The notes: generated by a model from the sequence alone, not told the origin. Shown: positions 49,993 to 57,917, numbered from the stretch's first letter. The stretch is DNA of 64,000 nucleotides from JAIVJZ01 sp036386515 (GCA_036386515.1 DASVVO010000024.1:1-64000), one strand, 5' to 3'. Program-made: numbers and translations.

Positions 49993-51219
49993 TCAAATTT
50001 TGTGAATCAACAACCCGTCGCGCAGTTTCGGCTCGAACCAGGTGGACTTGGGCGGCATGATGCCGTTGGCGTCGGAGACGGCGAGCAGGTCTTCGATGGT
50101 CGTCGGCGAGAGCGAGAAGGCGACGGCCGCGCGTCCCTCGTTGATGAGACGTTCGAGTTCGGAGGTGCCGCGAATGCCGCCGACGAAATCAATGCGCTTA
50201 TCCGTGCGTACGTCCTTGATGCCGAGAATGGGGTCGAGCAGTTGGTCTTGCAGGACGCTCACGTCGAGCGTGGCGGTCGGGTCGTCCGCCTCGGCGGGCG
50301 CGGCGTCGAGCGGCGTCAGGTTATACCAGCGTTGCCGCAGGTACATGCCGAATTGGCCGCGCGCGGGCACGGCGGCCGAGCCTTCCGCGACGCTAAACTT
50401 CGTCTCGACCGCCGCGAGAAACTGTTCGGCCGACATGCCGTGCAGGTCTTTCACGACGCGGTTGTAAGGGAGTATCTGCATCTGGTCGGACGGGAAGATG
50501 ACGGTGAGAAAACGGTTGTACTCCTCTTCGCCCGTGTGTTGCGGATTCCGTTCGCGCAGCGCGGCGCGGGCGCGGCTCGCGCTGGCCGCGCGATGATGCC
50601 CGTCGGCGATGTAGAGCAGAGGCACCTCGCCGAAGGCGCGCACGAACGCATCGGGCGAGGGCGCGCGCCAGAGCGTGTGGCGGATGCCGTCCGGCGCGGT
50701 GAAATCGTAAAGCGGCTCATCTGAGACGACGGCCGCGGCGAGCGCGTCGATGCGCCGGTCGGCGCGATAGGTGAGGAAGACGACGCCGGTCTGCGCGCGC
50801 AGTTCGAGCATGTGGCGCGTGCGGTCGTCTTCCTTGTCGGGGCGCGTGCGCTCGTGCTTGCGGATCAGGTCGCGGTCGTACTCGTCAACCGCGCAGCAGG
50901 CGGCGACGCCGATCTGCTCGTGTTCGCCCATCACGAGACGATAGAGATAGAGGCTCGGCTCGGCTTCGGTCTCCAGCGGGCACGACTCGACGAGCCGCTG
51001 AAAATTCTCCGCCGCGCGCGCATAAACTTCCTCGCTGTAAATGTTCGTGCCGTCGGGCAGATCGATTTCGGGGCGCGTCACACGCAAGAGACTGAGAGGG
51101 TTTTCGGCGGCGAGCGCGCGCGCCTCCTCTGTGTTGACCACGTCATACGGCACGCTCGCCACCTGCTCGACTCGCTCGACCGGCGGGCGCAAAGCGCGGA
51201 AAGGATAAATGGCAGCCAC
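49993..51219 (-). CDS. DUF1015 family protein
   Basis: The protein has 408 residues and aligns by eye with DUF1015 along its length: YPFRALRPPVERVEQVASVP then YDVVNTEEARALA, the central LLYIADGHHRAASASRARAA motif, EEYNRFLTVIFPSDQMQILP then YNRVVKDLHG, and IMPPKSTWFEPKLRDGLLIH at the end. The family has no settled activity. It is repeatedly found with serA and serC, as here, and this window contains no serB, so a role in serine metabolism is plausible (inference). GAGGAGAACGAACGCCCGTG precedes the ATG. Confidence 0.88.
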   Translation of the reverse strand: MAAIYPFRALRPPVERVEQVASVPYDVVNTEEARALAAENPLSLLRVTRPEIDLPDGTNIYSEEVYARAAENFQRLVESCPLETEAEPSLYLYRLVMGEHEQIGVAACCAVDEYDRDLIRKHERTRPDKEDDRTRHMLELRAQTGVVFLTYRADRRIDALAAAVVSDEPLYDFTAPDGIRHTLWRAPSPDAFVRAFGEVPLLYIADGHHRAASASRARAALRERNPQHTGEEEYNRFLTVIFPSDQMQILPYNRVVKDLHGMSAEQFLAAVETKFSVAEGSAAVPARGQFGMYLRQRWYNLTPLDAAPAEADDPTATLDVSVLQDQLLDPILGIKDVRTDKRIDFVGGIRGTSELERLINEGRAAVAFSLSPTTIEDLLAVSDANGIMPPKSTWFEPKLRDGLLIHKI

Positions 51220-51428
51220 GGGCGTTCGTTCTCCTCACAACCGAAGATGAAAATGCGGGATTTCTAACCCCTAAGACTATCCGCACCCGCACCCCTTTGC
51301 CAAGCCGCGAGCGCACCCCGCCGCGACGACGCGCGAAGATTGTTTTCCCCGCGATAGATTATTTCCAGAGGTGTATATTAACGGCAGGAGGAAACTGCAT
51401 TATGCGCGCGGAGTATTTAACGAAGCCG
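51220..51428. other. Intergenic stretch, no gene seen
   Basis: Between the DUF1015 start and the 21-bp repeat array; no reading frame I can support. Confidence 0.35.
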
Positions 51429-51592
51429 GTTGAAATATCCGGGAGGCGGGTTTGAATATCCGGGAGGTGAGTTTGAATGTTTAGGAAGCGTTCCCAACTT
51501 TCAAACTCGTGTTCCCAACTTTCAAACTCCCGCTCCCAAGTTTCAAACTCGCGTTCCCAACTTTCAAACTCCGTTCCTATCTTTTAAACTCG
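51429..51592. repeat. 21-bp direct-repeat array with inverted halves
   Basis: Three units of period 21 (51429, 51450, 51471; GTTTGAATATCCGGGAGG type) are followed by five units of the inverted type (51490, 51511, 51532, 51553, about 51574; GTTCCCAACTTTCAAACTC type). The third unit (GAGTTTGAA...GGAAGCG) is nearly the reverse complement of the following ones, so the array can fold back. A short frame across it (51430-51705) only reflects the repeat. Confidence 0.85.
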
Positions 51593-51744
51593 CGCTTCTT
51601 AAGTTTCATTTTCTTCTCCCGAGTTTCAGCCGCGGGTTACGCACACCAGACGACAACGCCGAAGCGCGTCGGCTACAGTTTTGGCCTGCGGCTCAGCTTT
51701 TTTGAAGCCGGTTCACACCGACCGGAAGAGACACAGAGGTATCC
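51593..51744. other. Leader region of the BNR-repeat gene
   Basis: About 150 bases with GAGG just before the ATG at 51745. No clear promoter boxes. Confidence 0.3.
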
Positions 51745-53223
51745 ATGAAACGATTGTTTCTCACCACGAGTTTGTTATTCGCCGCGACGCTCGCCGCCGG
51801 TTACGCGCACGCGGTCGGCGAGGCGGCGACGACGCATGGCGACCACGCGAAGCAGACGCGACGCGCGGCGATGGCTCGCAGCGCGGCGACGCAAAACACG
51901 GGCACGGCGACGCAAAACGCGGGCACGGCGGCGCAAAGGGCGGGCGCGCTGCCGCCCGTTGTGCGCGTCTCGGCCGAAGGGACGGACGCGGCCGAACCGA
52001 ACATCGCGGCGGCGAAAGACGGGAGCGTCTTCGTCGTGTGGGTGGAGCACGGGGCGGACGGGGGAGCGGACGTGCGCCTCGCGCGCTTCGCGGCCGACGG
52101 GCGGCGTCCCGGCGCGACACCCGCGCGCGTTAATCCGAAAGCCGGGCAGGCTCTCTCGTGGCGCGGCGATGCGCCGACCGTCGCCGTCGCGCCCGACGGC
52201 GGGACGGTTTACGTCGGGTGGATGGGGCGCGACAAGACGGTGGCGGCCGCTTCTCCCGCCGATGCCGCCTCGCTGCAACTCTCCGCCTCGCGCGACGGCG
52301 GGCGCACCTTCACGCCGCCCGTCAAAGTCAACGATGCTCCCCGGCTCGCCGCGCACGGCATGCACTCGCTCACGGTCGCCGAAGACGGGCGCGTCCACAT
52401 CGCCTGGCTCGACGAGCGCGGCCACGTGCCGCCGCCCGCGCATGCGGACGCGAAAGGAAAAACTTCCGGCCACCACGAGGAGCCGAACCGCCAGGTCTAC
52501 ACCGCCTACTCGGCCGACGGCGGGCGCACTTTTTCGCCGAACCGCCTCGTCGCGCGCGACGCCTGCCCGTGCTGCAAGACCTCGCTCGCGGCGGCGAAGG
52601 GCGGGCGCGTCTACGTCAGTTGGCGGCAGGTGCTCGCGGGCGACTTCAGGCACATCGCCGTCTCGGCTTCGGCCGACGGCGGGCAGACCTTCGCCGCGCC
52701 CGTCGTCGTCAGCGACGACCGCTGGATGCTGAACGGTTGTCCCGTGTCGGGCGCGTCGCTCGCGGTCGGCGACGACGGCGCGCTCGCGGTCGCGTGGTAC
52801 ACGGCGGGCGCGGCGGGCGCGCCGGGCATCTACTGGTCGCAGTCGCGCGACGGCGGGCAGACCTTCGCCGCGCGTCGCGCCGTGGCGCAGGGGAAGGCGC
52901 AAGGCACGCCCACGCTGCTCGTCGAGGACGACGGCGCGTACGTCGTCTGGGAATCGAGAGAGGGCGGCACGGCGCGCCCGGCGAGCGCGCGGCTCGAACG
53001 CAATAGCGGCGGCGATGGCGGGCGCGTGCCTGACGTGAAGCCTCTCGCCGAGGGCGGCGAACTTCCTTCCGCGACGACGATGGGAGACGGGCGGCTGTGC
53101 GTCGCCTACGTCTCGAAGCGCGGCGACCGGCGCGCGGTCAATCTCGTCCGCACGGGCAGAAGAGATGGCCGCGCTTCCACGGCCGGAGCACGGCGCAGTC
53201 AGCCCTCGCGCGCGGCGAACTGA
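51745..53223 (+). CDS. Exported BNR/Asp-box propeller protein (sialidase-like fold)
   Basis: The protein has 492 residues. The signal peptide is FLTTSLLFAATLAAGYAHA. A low-complexity, repeat-like linker follows (TQNTGTATQNAGTAAQ). The rest is a beta-propeller with Asp-box motifs: SASRDGGRTFTPP, YSADGGRTFSPN, SASADGGQTFAAP, SQSRDGGQTFAAR. A CPCCKTS segment near residue 275 is an unusual Cys cluster that may bind metal. It has no visible sialidase catalytic triad, so I do not assign enzyme activity. The gene is followed by a MerR-type promoter for the Spy-like gene. Confidence 0.78.
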   Translation: MKRLFLTTSLLFAATLAAGYAHAVGEAATTHGDHAKQTRRAAMARSAATQNTGTATQNAGTAAQRAGALPPVVRVSAEGTDAAEPNIAAAKDGSVFVVWVEHGADGGADVRLARFAADGRRPGATPARVNPKAGQALSWRGDAPTVAVAPDGGTVYVGWMGRDKTVAAASPADAASLQLSASRDGGRTFTPPVKVNDAPRLAAHGMHSLTVAEDGRVHIAWLDERGHVPPPAHADAKGKTSGHHEEPNRQVYTAYSADGGRTFSPNRLVARDACPCCKTSLAAAKGGRVYVSWRQVLAGDFRHIAVSASADGGQTFAAPVVVSDDRWMLNGCPVSGASLAVGDDGALAVAWYTAGAAGAPGIYWSQSRDGGQTFAARRAVAQGKAQGTPTLLVEDDGAYVVWESREGGTARPASARLERNSGGDGGRVPDVKPLAEGGELPSATTMGDGRLCVAYVSKRGDRRAVNLVRTGRRDGRASTAGARRSQPSRAAN

Positions 53224-53278
53224 AGGCGCGGCCGACGCGATTTCGTCGCCCGCCGCGCCGGACGCTCTCAAGCGGGGC

Positions 53279-53310
53279 TTGACCTTGTAGTCGAGTACAG
53301 GGGTTACAAT
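53279..53310 (+). promoter_or_regulatory. MerR-family metal-type promoter/operator
   Basis: TTGACC (53279-53284) and TACAAT (53305-53310) are separated by 20 bases, too long for normal promoters but typical of MerR-regulated ones. The spacer contains the dyad CCTTGTA-GTCGAG-TACAGGG, centred as in CueR/CadR/PbrR operators. No MerR gene is in the window. It drives the Spy-like gene 25 bases further on. Confidence 0.7.
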
Positions 53311-53334
53311 GCCGCGTGAGGGAGGAGAGAGGTT

Positions 53335-53895
53335 ATGCGTCAAACAATTTGCCTGTCGGTGTTGTCGCTCGCGTTGTTCGTGGGGGCTTCCGCCCAGGAG
53401 TTGAAGCGCGGCGGTTACGCGGGAGAGGAGCGGCGCGCGATCAAGTCGCTCTCGGCGGAAGAAGTGGAGCAGTTATTAAACGGTCAGGGCATGGGGCTGG
53501 CGAAGGCGGCGGAGTTGAACCACTATCCCGGCCCGCGTCACGTCCTGGAGTTGGGAACGGAACTCCAACTCACGCCGGGGCAGCGGACGCAAACGCAAGC
53601 CGCGTTTGAACGGATGCGGGGCGCGGCCGTGCGGCTCGGCCGCCAGATCGTGGAGCGCGAGCGGGAACTCGACGCGATGTTCGCCGCGGGCGAAATCGAC
53701 ACGAACCGGCTACACGCCGCCACGGCCGCTATCGCCCAACTGCAAGGAGCGTTGCGCGCCGCTCATCTCGCCGCTCACCTGGAGACGCGCCGTTTGCTCT
53801 CGCCCGCCCAGATCAAAAGATATGACGAACTGCGCGGCTACACGGCCGCGCCGAAGCCGGCCGAGCCACACGGCCACAATCACGGCAAACACTGA
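53335..53895 (+). CDS. Periplasmic Spy/CpxP-like (LTxxQ-type) protein with His-rich C-terminus
   Basis: The protein has 186 residues. The signal peptide is QTICLSVLSLALFVGASA. The mature region is all-helical with ELQLTPGQRTQTQAAFERMR and LSPAQIKRYDELRGY, two LTxxQ-like segments as in Spy/CpxP/ZraP periplasmic chaperones and metal sensors. The end, AEPHGHNHGKH, is His-rich and fits metal binding. GGAGGAGAGAGG precedes the ATG. The MerR-type promoter upstream strongly suggests control by a heavy metal such as copper, cadmium or lead. PhhB follows 11 bases after the stop. Confidence 0.8.
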   Translation: MRQTICLSVLSLALFVGASAQELKRGGYAGEERRAIKSLSAEEVEQLLNGQGMGLAKAAELNHYPGPRHVLELGTELQLTPGQRTQTQAAFERMRGAAVRLGRQIVERERELDAMFAAGEIDTNRLHAATAAIAQLQGALRAAHLAAHLETRRLLSPAQIKRYDELRGYTAAPKPAEPHGHNHGKH

Positions 53896-53906
53896 CGACG
53901 GAGAAA

Positions 53907-54269
53907 GTGTCCAAAGACATGAACGAAGATTCAGAGACGTGCGAGTTGGTGAACCGGAAATGCGTGCCCTGCCACGGCGGCGTGCCGCCGCTCGCAACGG
54001 ACGAGATCGAGCGATACCTCGGCGAGTTGCGCGGCTGGGAAGTGGTTGAGGGGCATCACCTGAAAAAGTCTTACGCCTTCCCGAACTTCCGACAACCGCT
54101 CGCGCTCGTCAACCGCATCGCCGAAGTGGCCGAAGCCGAGGGGCATCATCCCGACATCTCCTTCGGCTGGGGGCGCGCCGACGTGACCATCTACACCCAC
54201 GCCATCGACGGCCTCACCGAAAGCGACTTCATCCTCGCCGCCAAAATAGACGGGATTAAGAGCACCTGA
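53907..54269 (+). CDS. phhB: 4a-hydroxytetrahydrobiopterin dehydratase (PhhB/PCD family)
   Basis: The protein has about 120 residues if started at the GTG at 53907; the ATG at 53919 is an alternative. It dehydrates the pterin cofactor carbinolamine. Family marks are LVNRKCVPCHGGVPPLATDE, LKKSYAFPNFRQPLALVNRI, the active-site AEAEGHHPDISFGWG and VTIYTHAIDGLTESDFILAA. The last four codons and the stop (KST, TGA) lie inside the palindromic repeat that begins at 54255, so the C-terminal end has been rebuilt by that repeat or its insertion. It is in tandem with the metal-controlled gene. Confidence 0.9.
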   Translation: MSKDMNEDSETCELVNRKCVPCHGGVPPLATDEIERYLGELRGWEVVEGHHLKKSYAFPNFRQPLALVNRIAEVAEAEGHHPDISFGWGRADVTIYTHAIDGLTESDFILAAKIDGIKST

Positions 54270-54352
54270 CAAAACCTCGGCGACGGGCTGAGCCTCTTAG
54301 AAATTCTCACACAGCTCTACCCAAAAGTCGGGGTTTTGTTAGGTGCTTTAAA
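54255..54352. repeat. Palindromic repeat, copy 1 (left edge of island)
   Basis: The first 52 bases (54255-54306) are identical to 55973-56024. The whole 98-bp unit is alike in both copies. Its ends are inverted (AGAGCACCTGACAAAACC and a worn GGTTTTGTTAGGTGCTTT), so it can form a long stem with an inner arm. The phhB stop codon lies inside it. Confidence 0.9.
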
Positions 54353-54355
54353 GTA

Positions 54356-54384
54356 TTGACATTCAACCTCTGCGGTAATATTGT
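54356..54384 (+). promoter_or_regulatory. Promoter at the left edge of the island
   Basis: TTGACA (54356-54361), 17 bases, TATTGT (54379-54384), starting 4 bases after repeat copy 1. The leader to the first island gene is about 135 bases. Confidence 0.75.
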
Positions 54385-54528
54385 GCCTGCGCGCTGAAAG
54401 TTACTTCCATGCTGACAAGACCCTTTCTTGTTAGCCTCACAAAATAACTCCTAGTAATTTTAGAGTGCCTTCGTAGGCACTTAGAAGGCGCAACCCCTAC
54501 TATTATTTACTCCAATGGAGGAGCAGCC

Positions 54529-55554
54529 ATGAGCCAAAATCCTTATGAAAATGAAGCCGGGACTTTAAGGCCCGAAGATTTAGTTGAAGAGGCAGAAAGA
54601 GAGGCTGCTAGTCAAGCAATAGACATGGTTGTTGAAAAACATATCACTCAGGTAATGGATATTCGGGAACAGTACCCCTTGAATGACCGAGATCTCTTTA
54701 CTTCAAATATAATTAAATTCACAGATATTCCTCAATCAGTAAGGCAAGATGTAGGGAGCTTGCGGCAAAAGCTGAGAAGCATCATTGAGAAAGTTGCTGC
54801 AAGAATAGAAGATCGCAAATATAAATCTTCTGAAGAGGCAATCGGTGACATGAAACTTGCCTATAACGAGCGTGAGCAGGTAAGCGCTCTAATCAAATCT
54901 GATAAAAAAGTTCATGTCTCATATCAATCACTCAGAATTGCTGTCGAATCTTTCTCGGAATTTAATAAATTGATTATCAAGAGACTTGAAGAAAGTGAAA
55001 AAGCCGGTGATGCGCAGATGCAAAGGAACCTGATCTTTGGAAACGCTTTGCTTGTCTATGAATTAACAGATTTCGTAATTGGTTATATTGAATCTTTTAA
55101 GGTTCAAGGCATTGATGAAATAGAGACTCTACATGAAACAATGCGTAAAAGATTTGAACAGTTTCGGTCAGAGCAAGAGCAGTTAAAAAAGCAAGTTCAG
55201 ACAGATGATGTTGATGCCACGGTAAGAGAGCAAATTCTACTTGATATAAGTAACAGGGAGCAATCAATCGACATTGTGGTAAATGAGTGGGACGACTACG
55301 TGAAAACCATTAAAGAGTTGATTAGCGAAACTGGCACAGTCAAAAAGAGACTGCCAACCTTAAGAGCTATCAGAGATAATGCTAAGAGCCAAATTAGCCT
55401 GCTTGAAGCTGTTGCTGTTATGCAGATCGTGCAAAGTAATATTGGAGCTCTCAATGCAACGATTGCAACACTGGAAAAGATAGAGTTGGTTTCATTATCA
55501 CCTGATAGAGTTCGTAGCCTCCTCGGCATCAAGAATAAATTGCTTGAAAAATAA
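54529..55554 (+). CDS. Island gene 1: coiled-coil protein, TelA-like in layout, unknown function
   Basis: The protein has 341 residues, soluble and almost wholly helical. GGAGG lies 8 bases before the ATG. Segments such as LRQKLRSIIEKVAARIED, LFGN-type LIFGNALLVYELTDFVIGYI and KRLPTLRAIRDNAKSQISLL then EAVAVMQIVQSNIGALNATI have heptad character. The pattern LPTLR..Q..LLEA..MQ...N resembles the end of TelA/toxic-anion resistance proteins, but similarity is weak. Codon use is far more AT-rich than the chromosome. It is followed by a small tail-anchored protein. Confidence 0.75.
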   Translation: MSQNPYENEAGTLRPEDLVEEAEREAASQAIDMVVEKHITQVMDIREQYPLNDRDLFTSNIIKFTDIPQSVRQDVGSLRQKLRSIIEKVAARIEDRKYKSSEEAIGDMKLAYNEREQVSALIKSDKKVHVSYQSLRIAVESFSEFNKLIIKRLEESEKAGDAQMQRNLIFGNALLVYELTDFVIGYIESFKVQGIDEIETLHETMRKRFEQFRSEQEQLKKQVQTDDVDATVREQILLDISNREQSIDIVVNEWDDYVKTIKELISETGTVKKRLPTLRAIRDNAKSQISLLEAVAVMQIVQSNIGALNATIATLEKIELVSLSPDRVRSLLGIKNKLLEK

Positions 55555-55587
55555 GAGCCGACATTCTGCGGCCAGAGGGAGTGATTT

Positions 55588-55878
55588 ATGTCTAGCAATA
55601 ATCCCGACCCTAAATATGCTCAATATGCAACAGAGCAGTTAGAGAAGTTACTTAGTCAGACGCTGGAAACCGGAGAATCAAACCGGATAAAAGAAGAACT
55701 TAAAAGACGCTTTGCAGAGCAGTATGTAAATATAAAGGTTGATCTTCCAACTGTACCAACTCCTGCGAAAAAGCCTGTTAAGACAACTAATCCGACCAAT
55801 AGTGGTGATTCAAATTGGGGGTGCATAGTTTTCGTCGTCATAATAGTTGTATTACTAATGGCTGGTAATAATTGCTGA
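55588..55878 (+). CDS. Island gene 2: small tail-anchored membrane protein
   Basis: The protein has 96 residues. The N-terminal half is soluble and helical (YATEQLEKLLSQTLETGESN, RIKEELKRRFAEQY). A Pro/Thr/Lys linker and a single C-terminal span follow (WGCIVFVVIIVVLLMAGNNC), giving a tail-anchored topology. AGAGGGAG precedes the ATG. It lies 33 bases after island gene 1, so the pair is an operon and the two proteins may form a membrane-tethered coiled-coil complex. Confidence 0.72.
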   Translation: MSSNNPDPKYAQYATEQLEKLLSQTLETGESNRIKEELKRRFAEQYVNIKVDLPTVPTPAKKPVKTTNPTNSGDSNWGCIVFVVIIVVLLMAGNNC

Positions 55879-55972
55879 GCTAAATCAGGGGAGTCCAAGT
55901 AGGTAGTTCATAAAAATACAAATCCTAAAGGATGCGCTGACTTAATTCTGCTCATTCAGTTGTCTCAGAACA

Positions 55973-56068
55973 ATTAAGAGCACCTGACAAAACCTCGGCG
56001 ACGGGCTGAGCCTCTTAGAAATTCGGACACAACTCTACCCAAAATCAGGGTTTGTCAGGTGCTCTAAA
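55973..56068. repeat. Palindromic repeat, copy 2 (right edge of island)
   Basis: A near-perfect palindrome: AGAGCACCTGACAAAACC at the left and GGGTTTGTCAGGTGCTCT at the right, with an internal CTCGGCGACGGGCTGAG arm. It is a direct repeat of 54255-54352 (first 52 bases identical). This copy has better preserved ends than copy 1. Confidence 0.9.
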
Positions 56069-56083
56069 TAGGGATGCGGATTA

Positions 56084-56127
56084 AAGAATGCGCCCGTCTT
56101 TCCAATCCACATTCCGCATTCCGCATT
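56084..56127. repeat. Short ATTCCGC 7-bp-word repeat
   Basis: CATTCCGCATTCCGCATTTC (56109-56128) is a run of 7-base words. GGATGCGGATT...GAATGCG at 56073-56092 is the inverted partner. A short member of the intergenic word family. Confidence 0.6.
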
Positions 56128-57498
56128 TCATCTCACACGGCTTTTCTTCCGTTTCAGGAAATCTATCAAGACGAACTGTGAGAGGTTGCCGGGGGTGGCG
56201 AAGTAGGCTTTGCCGTTCGTCATCTGCGACATCTGTTTGACGAACTCGACGAGGTAGTAGTCCGAGGCGAGCATGAAGGTGTTGATCATGATCCCGGCCT
56301 TGCGACACGCCTGCACTTCTCGGAAAGTCGCATCCATCACGACGGGGTCGAGTCCCATCGAGTTTTTGTAGAGGCGTCGCGTTCCCGGCGTCGCCTCCGT
56401 TCCCGCCCGCCGCCTCGCGTCGCCGCCGCTGCCTCTCGACGAGGCCGCCGCCCCCACGGCGGCGCCCGCTCCTTCGAGAAAACAGGCGGTGGGCTTGCCG
56501 TCCGTCACCATCACGATCTGCTTCATCTCTTTGCGCTGCGCCTGCAAGAGACGGCGCGCGAGTTTCAAGCCCTCGGCCGTGTTCGTGTGATAGGGGCCGA
56601 CCTGCGTCGTCGCCAGTTTCGCCAGCGGCAACTCCTCCGCGTCGTCGTGAAAGAGCACGACCTTGAGCGAGTCGCCCGCGTACTGCGTGCGGATCAGGTG
56701 AGCGAGCGCGAGCGCGACCTTTTTGGCGGGCGTGAACCGATCCTCGCCGTAGAGGATCATCGAGTGCGAACAATCGAGCATCACGACCGTGGCGCACGAA
56801 GATTGATAGTCGCACTGGTGGACGTAGAGGTCGCGGTATTCGAGATTGAGCGGCACGCCCAAACCCTCGCGCCGGATGGCCGACATCAGCGTCGCGTTCA
56901 CGTCGAGGTTGATCGTGTCGCCGAACTCGTAGAGCTTCGAGGCCTGCGCCGCCTCCACGCCCGTCGAGAGGTGCGGCGTGTCGTGCCGCCCGACGGAACT
57001 CTTGCCCATGCTGCCGAGCAGATTCCTGAGCGTCTTGTAGCCGAGAAAATCCAGCCCCTTCTCCGTCAACTCAAACTTCACGTTGCGCTGTGGCGGCGGC
57101 GCGGGCGCATCAATGCGCCCCGTCCCCGTCTGCCCGTTCCGCGCGCGTTGCTCACGTGTCGGCTCCTCGTGCAGATTCAACAAGCCCTCTTCCACCAGAC
57201 GCTCGATCAACTGATTCAACAACTCTTCGAGTTGCGACCCCTTGAACCGCCCCTCGTTCTCCGCCAGCATCTCCGCCACCTGCCGCTCGTCAACCTCGCC
57301 CGTCTCCAGGAGCGCGCGCAACAACGCCTCGCGCAGCGCGTCGAGCGAAGTGTCCTGCGGCCGCCGCTGCCGCGTCCAGTAATAATCATCGTCGAAGCCC
57401 GACTGCAACAAGCTGTCCTGCAACGCCTCCATCAGGTCGCCCAGATTCACGCCCGACACATCGAAGCCTTTGAATTTTGAATAACGTATGAACTTCAT
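56128..57498 (-). CDS. von Willebrand A-domain protein of a MoxR-vWA system
   Basis: The protein has 456 residues. The N-terminal half is helical with Gln/Glu-rich segments (ENEGRFKGSQLEELLNQLIE). The vWA domain begins near residue 230 with the MIDAS motif MLDCSHSMILYGEDRFTPAK; later parts are VVLFHDDAEELP, TNTAEGLKLARRLL and IVMVTDGKPTA. A Gly/Ala/Arg-rich insert (GAGAAVGAAASSRGSGGDAR) breaks the domain after the Thr-Asp-Gly loop. The family works with AAA+ ATPases such as that at 58985-60454. Its ATG overlaps the vapC stop by 4 bases. Confidence 0.85.
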   Translation of the reverse strand: MKFIRYSKFKGFDVSGVNLGDLMEALQDSLLQSGFDDDYYWTRQRRPQDTSLDALREALLRALLETGEVDERQVAEMLAENEGRFKGSQLEELLNQLIERLVEEGLLNLHEEPTREQRARNGQTGTGRIDAPAPPPQRNVKFELTEKGLDFLGYKTLRNLLGSMGKSSVGRHDTPHLSTGVEAAQASKLYEFGDTINLDVNATLMSAIRREGLGVPLNLEYRDLYVHQCDYQSSCATVVMLDCSHSMILYGEDRFTPAKKVALALAHLIRTQYAGDSLKVVLFHDDAEELPLAKLATTQVGPYHTNTAEGLKLARRLLQAQRKEMKQIVMVTDGKPTACFLEGAGAAVGAAASSRGSGGDARRRAGTEATPGTRRLYKNSMGLDPVVMDATFREVQACRKAGIMINTFMLASDYYLVEFVKQMSQMTNGKAYFATPGNLSQFVLIDFLKRKKSRVR

Positions 57499-57917
57499 TG
57501 ATTACTCTCAGAAATAACAGTCAATCCCGGCACGTTTTTAAAATCATTCAGATCATGTGTGACTAAAGGGGCATCGTAGGCTAAAGCGGTCGCGGCGATC
57601 CATGAGTCGCTGACAGAGATTGGACGGCCTATCCGCTTAGCGTGCGCCTGAACTTTAGCCCACAGCAGTGAAATTTCCTCATTCGCTTCAACGAAGACAA
57701 ATTTTTTAACGTATCTGTGAAGCTCTCTATGACGGCTGCTTCCCCAGTTATTATTCAGCGGCATGAGTTCTAATTCCGCGAAGGTCTGTGCGGCAATCAT
57801 TATCAACTTACCTTCGATGTGCGGCTTGTACAAATCGCCTCGCGTGTCCCTTTTGAATATGTAGGAGATGACGTTGGTATCAATCACCACTACATTGTGA
57901 AGCGGCACACTACTCAT
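57495..57917 (-). CDS. VapC-like PIN-domain toxin
   Basis: The protein has 140 residues from the ATG at 57917, a normal VapC length. Four acidic PIN positions are visible: NVVVIDTNVISYIF (Asp), AAQTFAELELMPL (Glu), RPISVSDSWIAATAL (Asp) and LVTHDLNDFKNVPGL (Asp). VapC toxins are RNases. Its start lies inside the end of the upstream 102-residue gene (8-base overlap), its likely antitoxin, and its stop overlaps the start of the vWA gene. The open frame extends further up, but those residues belong to the antitoxin region. Confidence 0.87.
   Translation of the reverse strand: MSSVPLHNVVVIDTNVISYIFKRDTRGDLYKPHIEGKLIMIAAQTFAELELMPLNNNWGSSRHRELHRYVKKFVFVEANEEISLLWAKVQAHAKRIGRPISVSDSWIAATALAYDAPLVTHDLNDFKNVPGLTVISESNQ

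Noticed and set aside
51430..51705. 91-codon plus-strand frame
   Set aside because: It lies across the 21-bp repeat array; the peptide repeats (VPNFQTRVPNFQTP) only mirror the DNA repeat.
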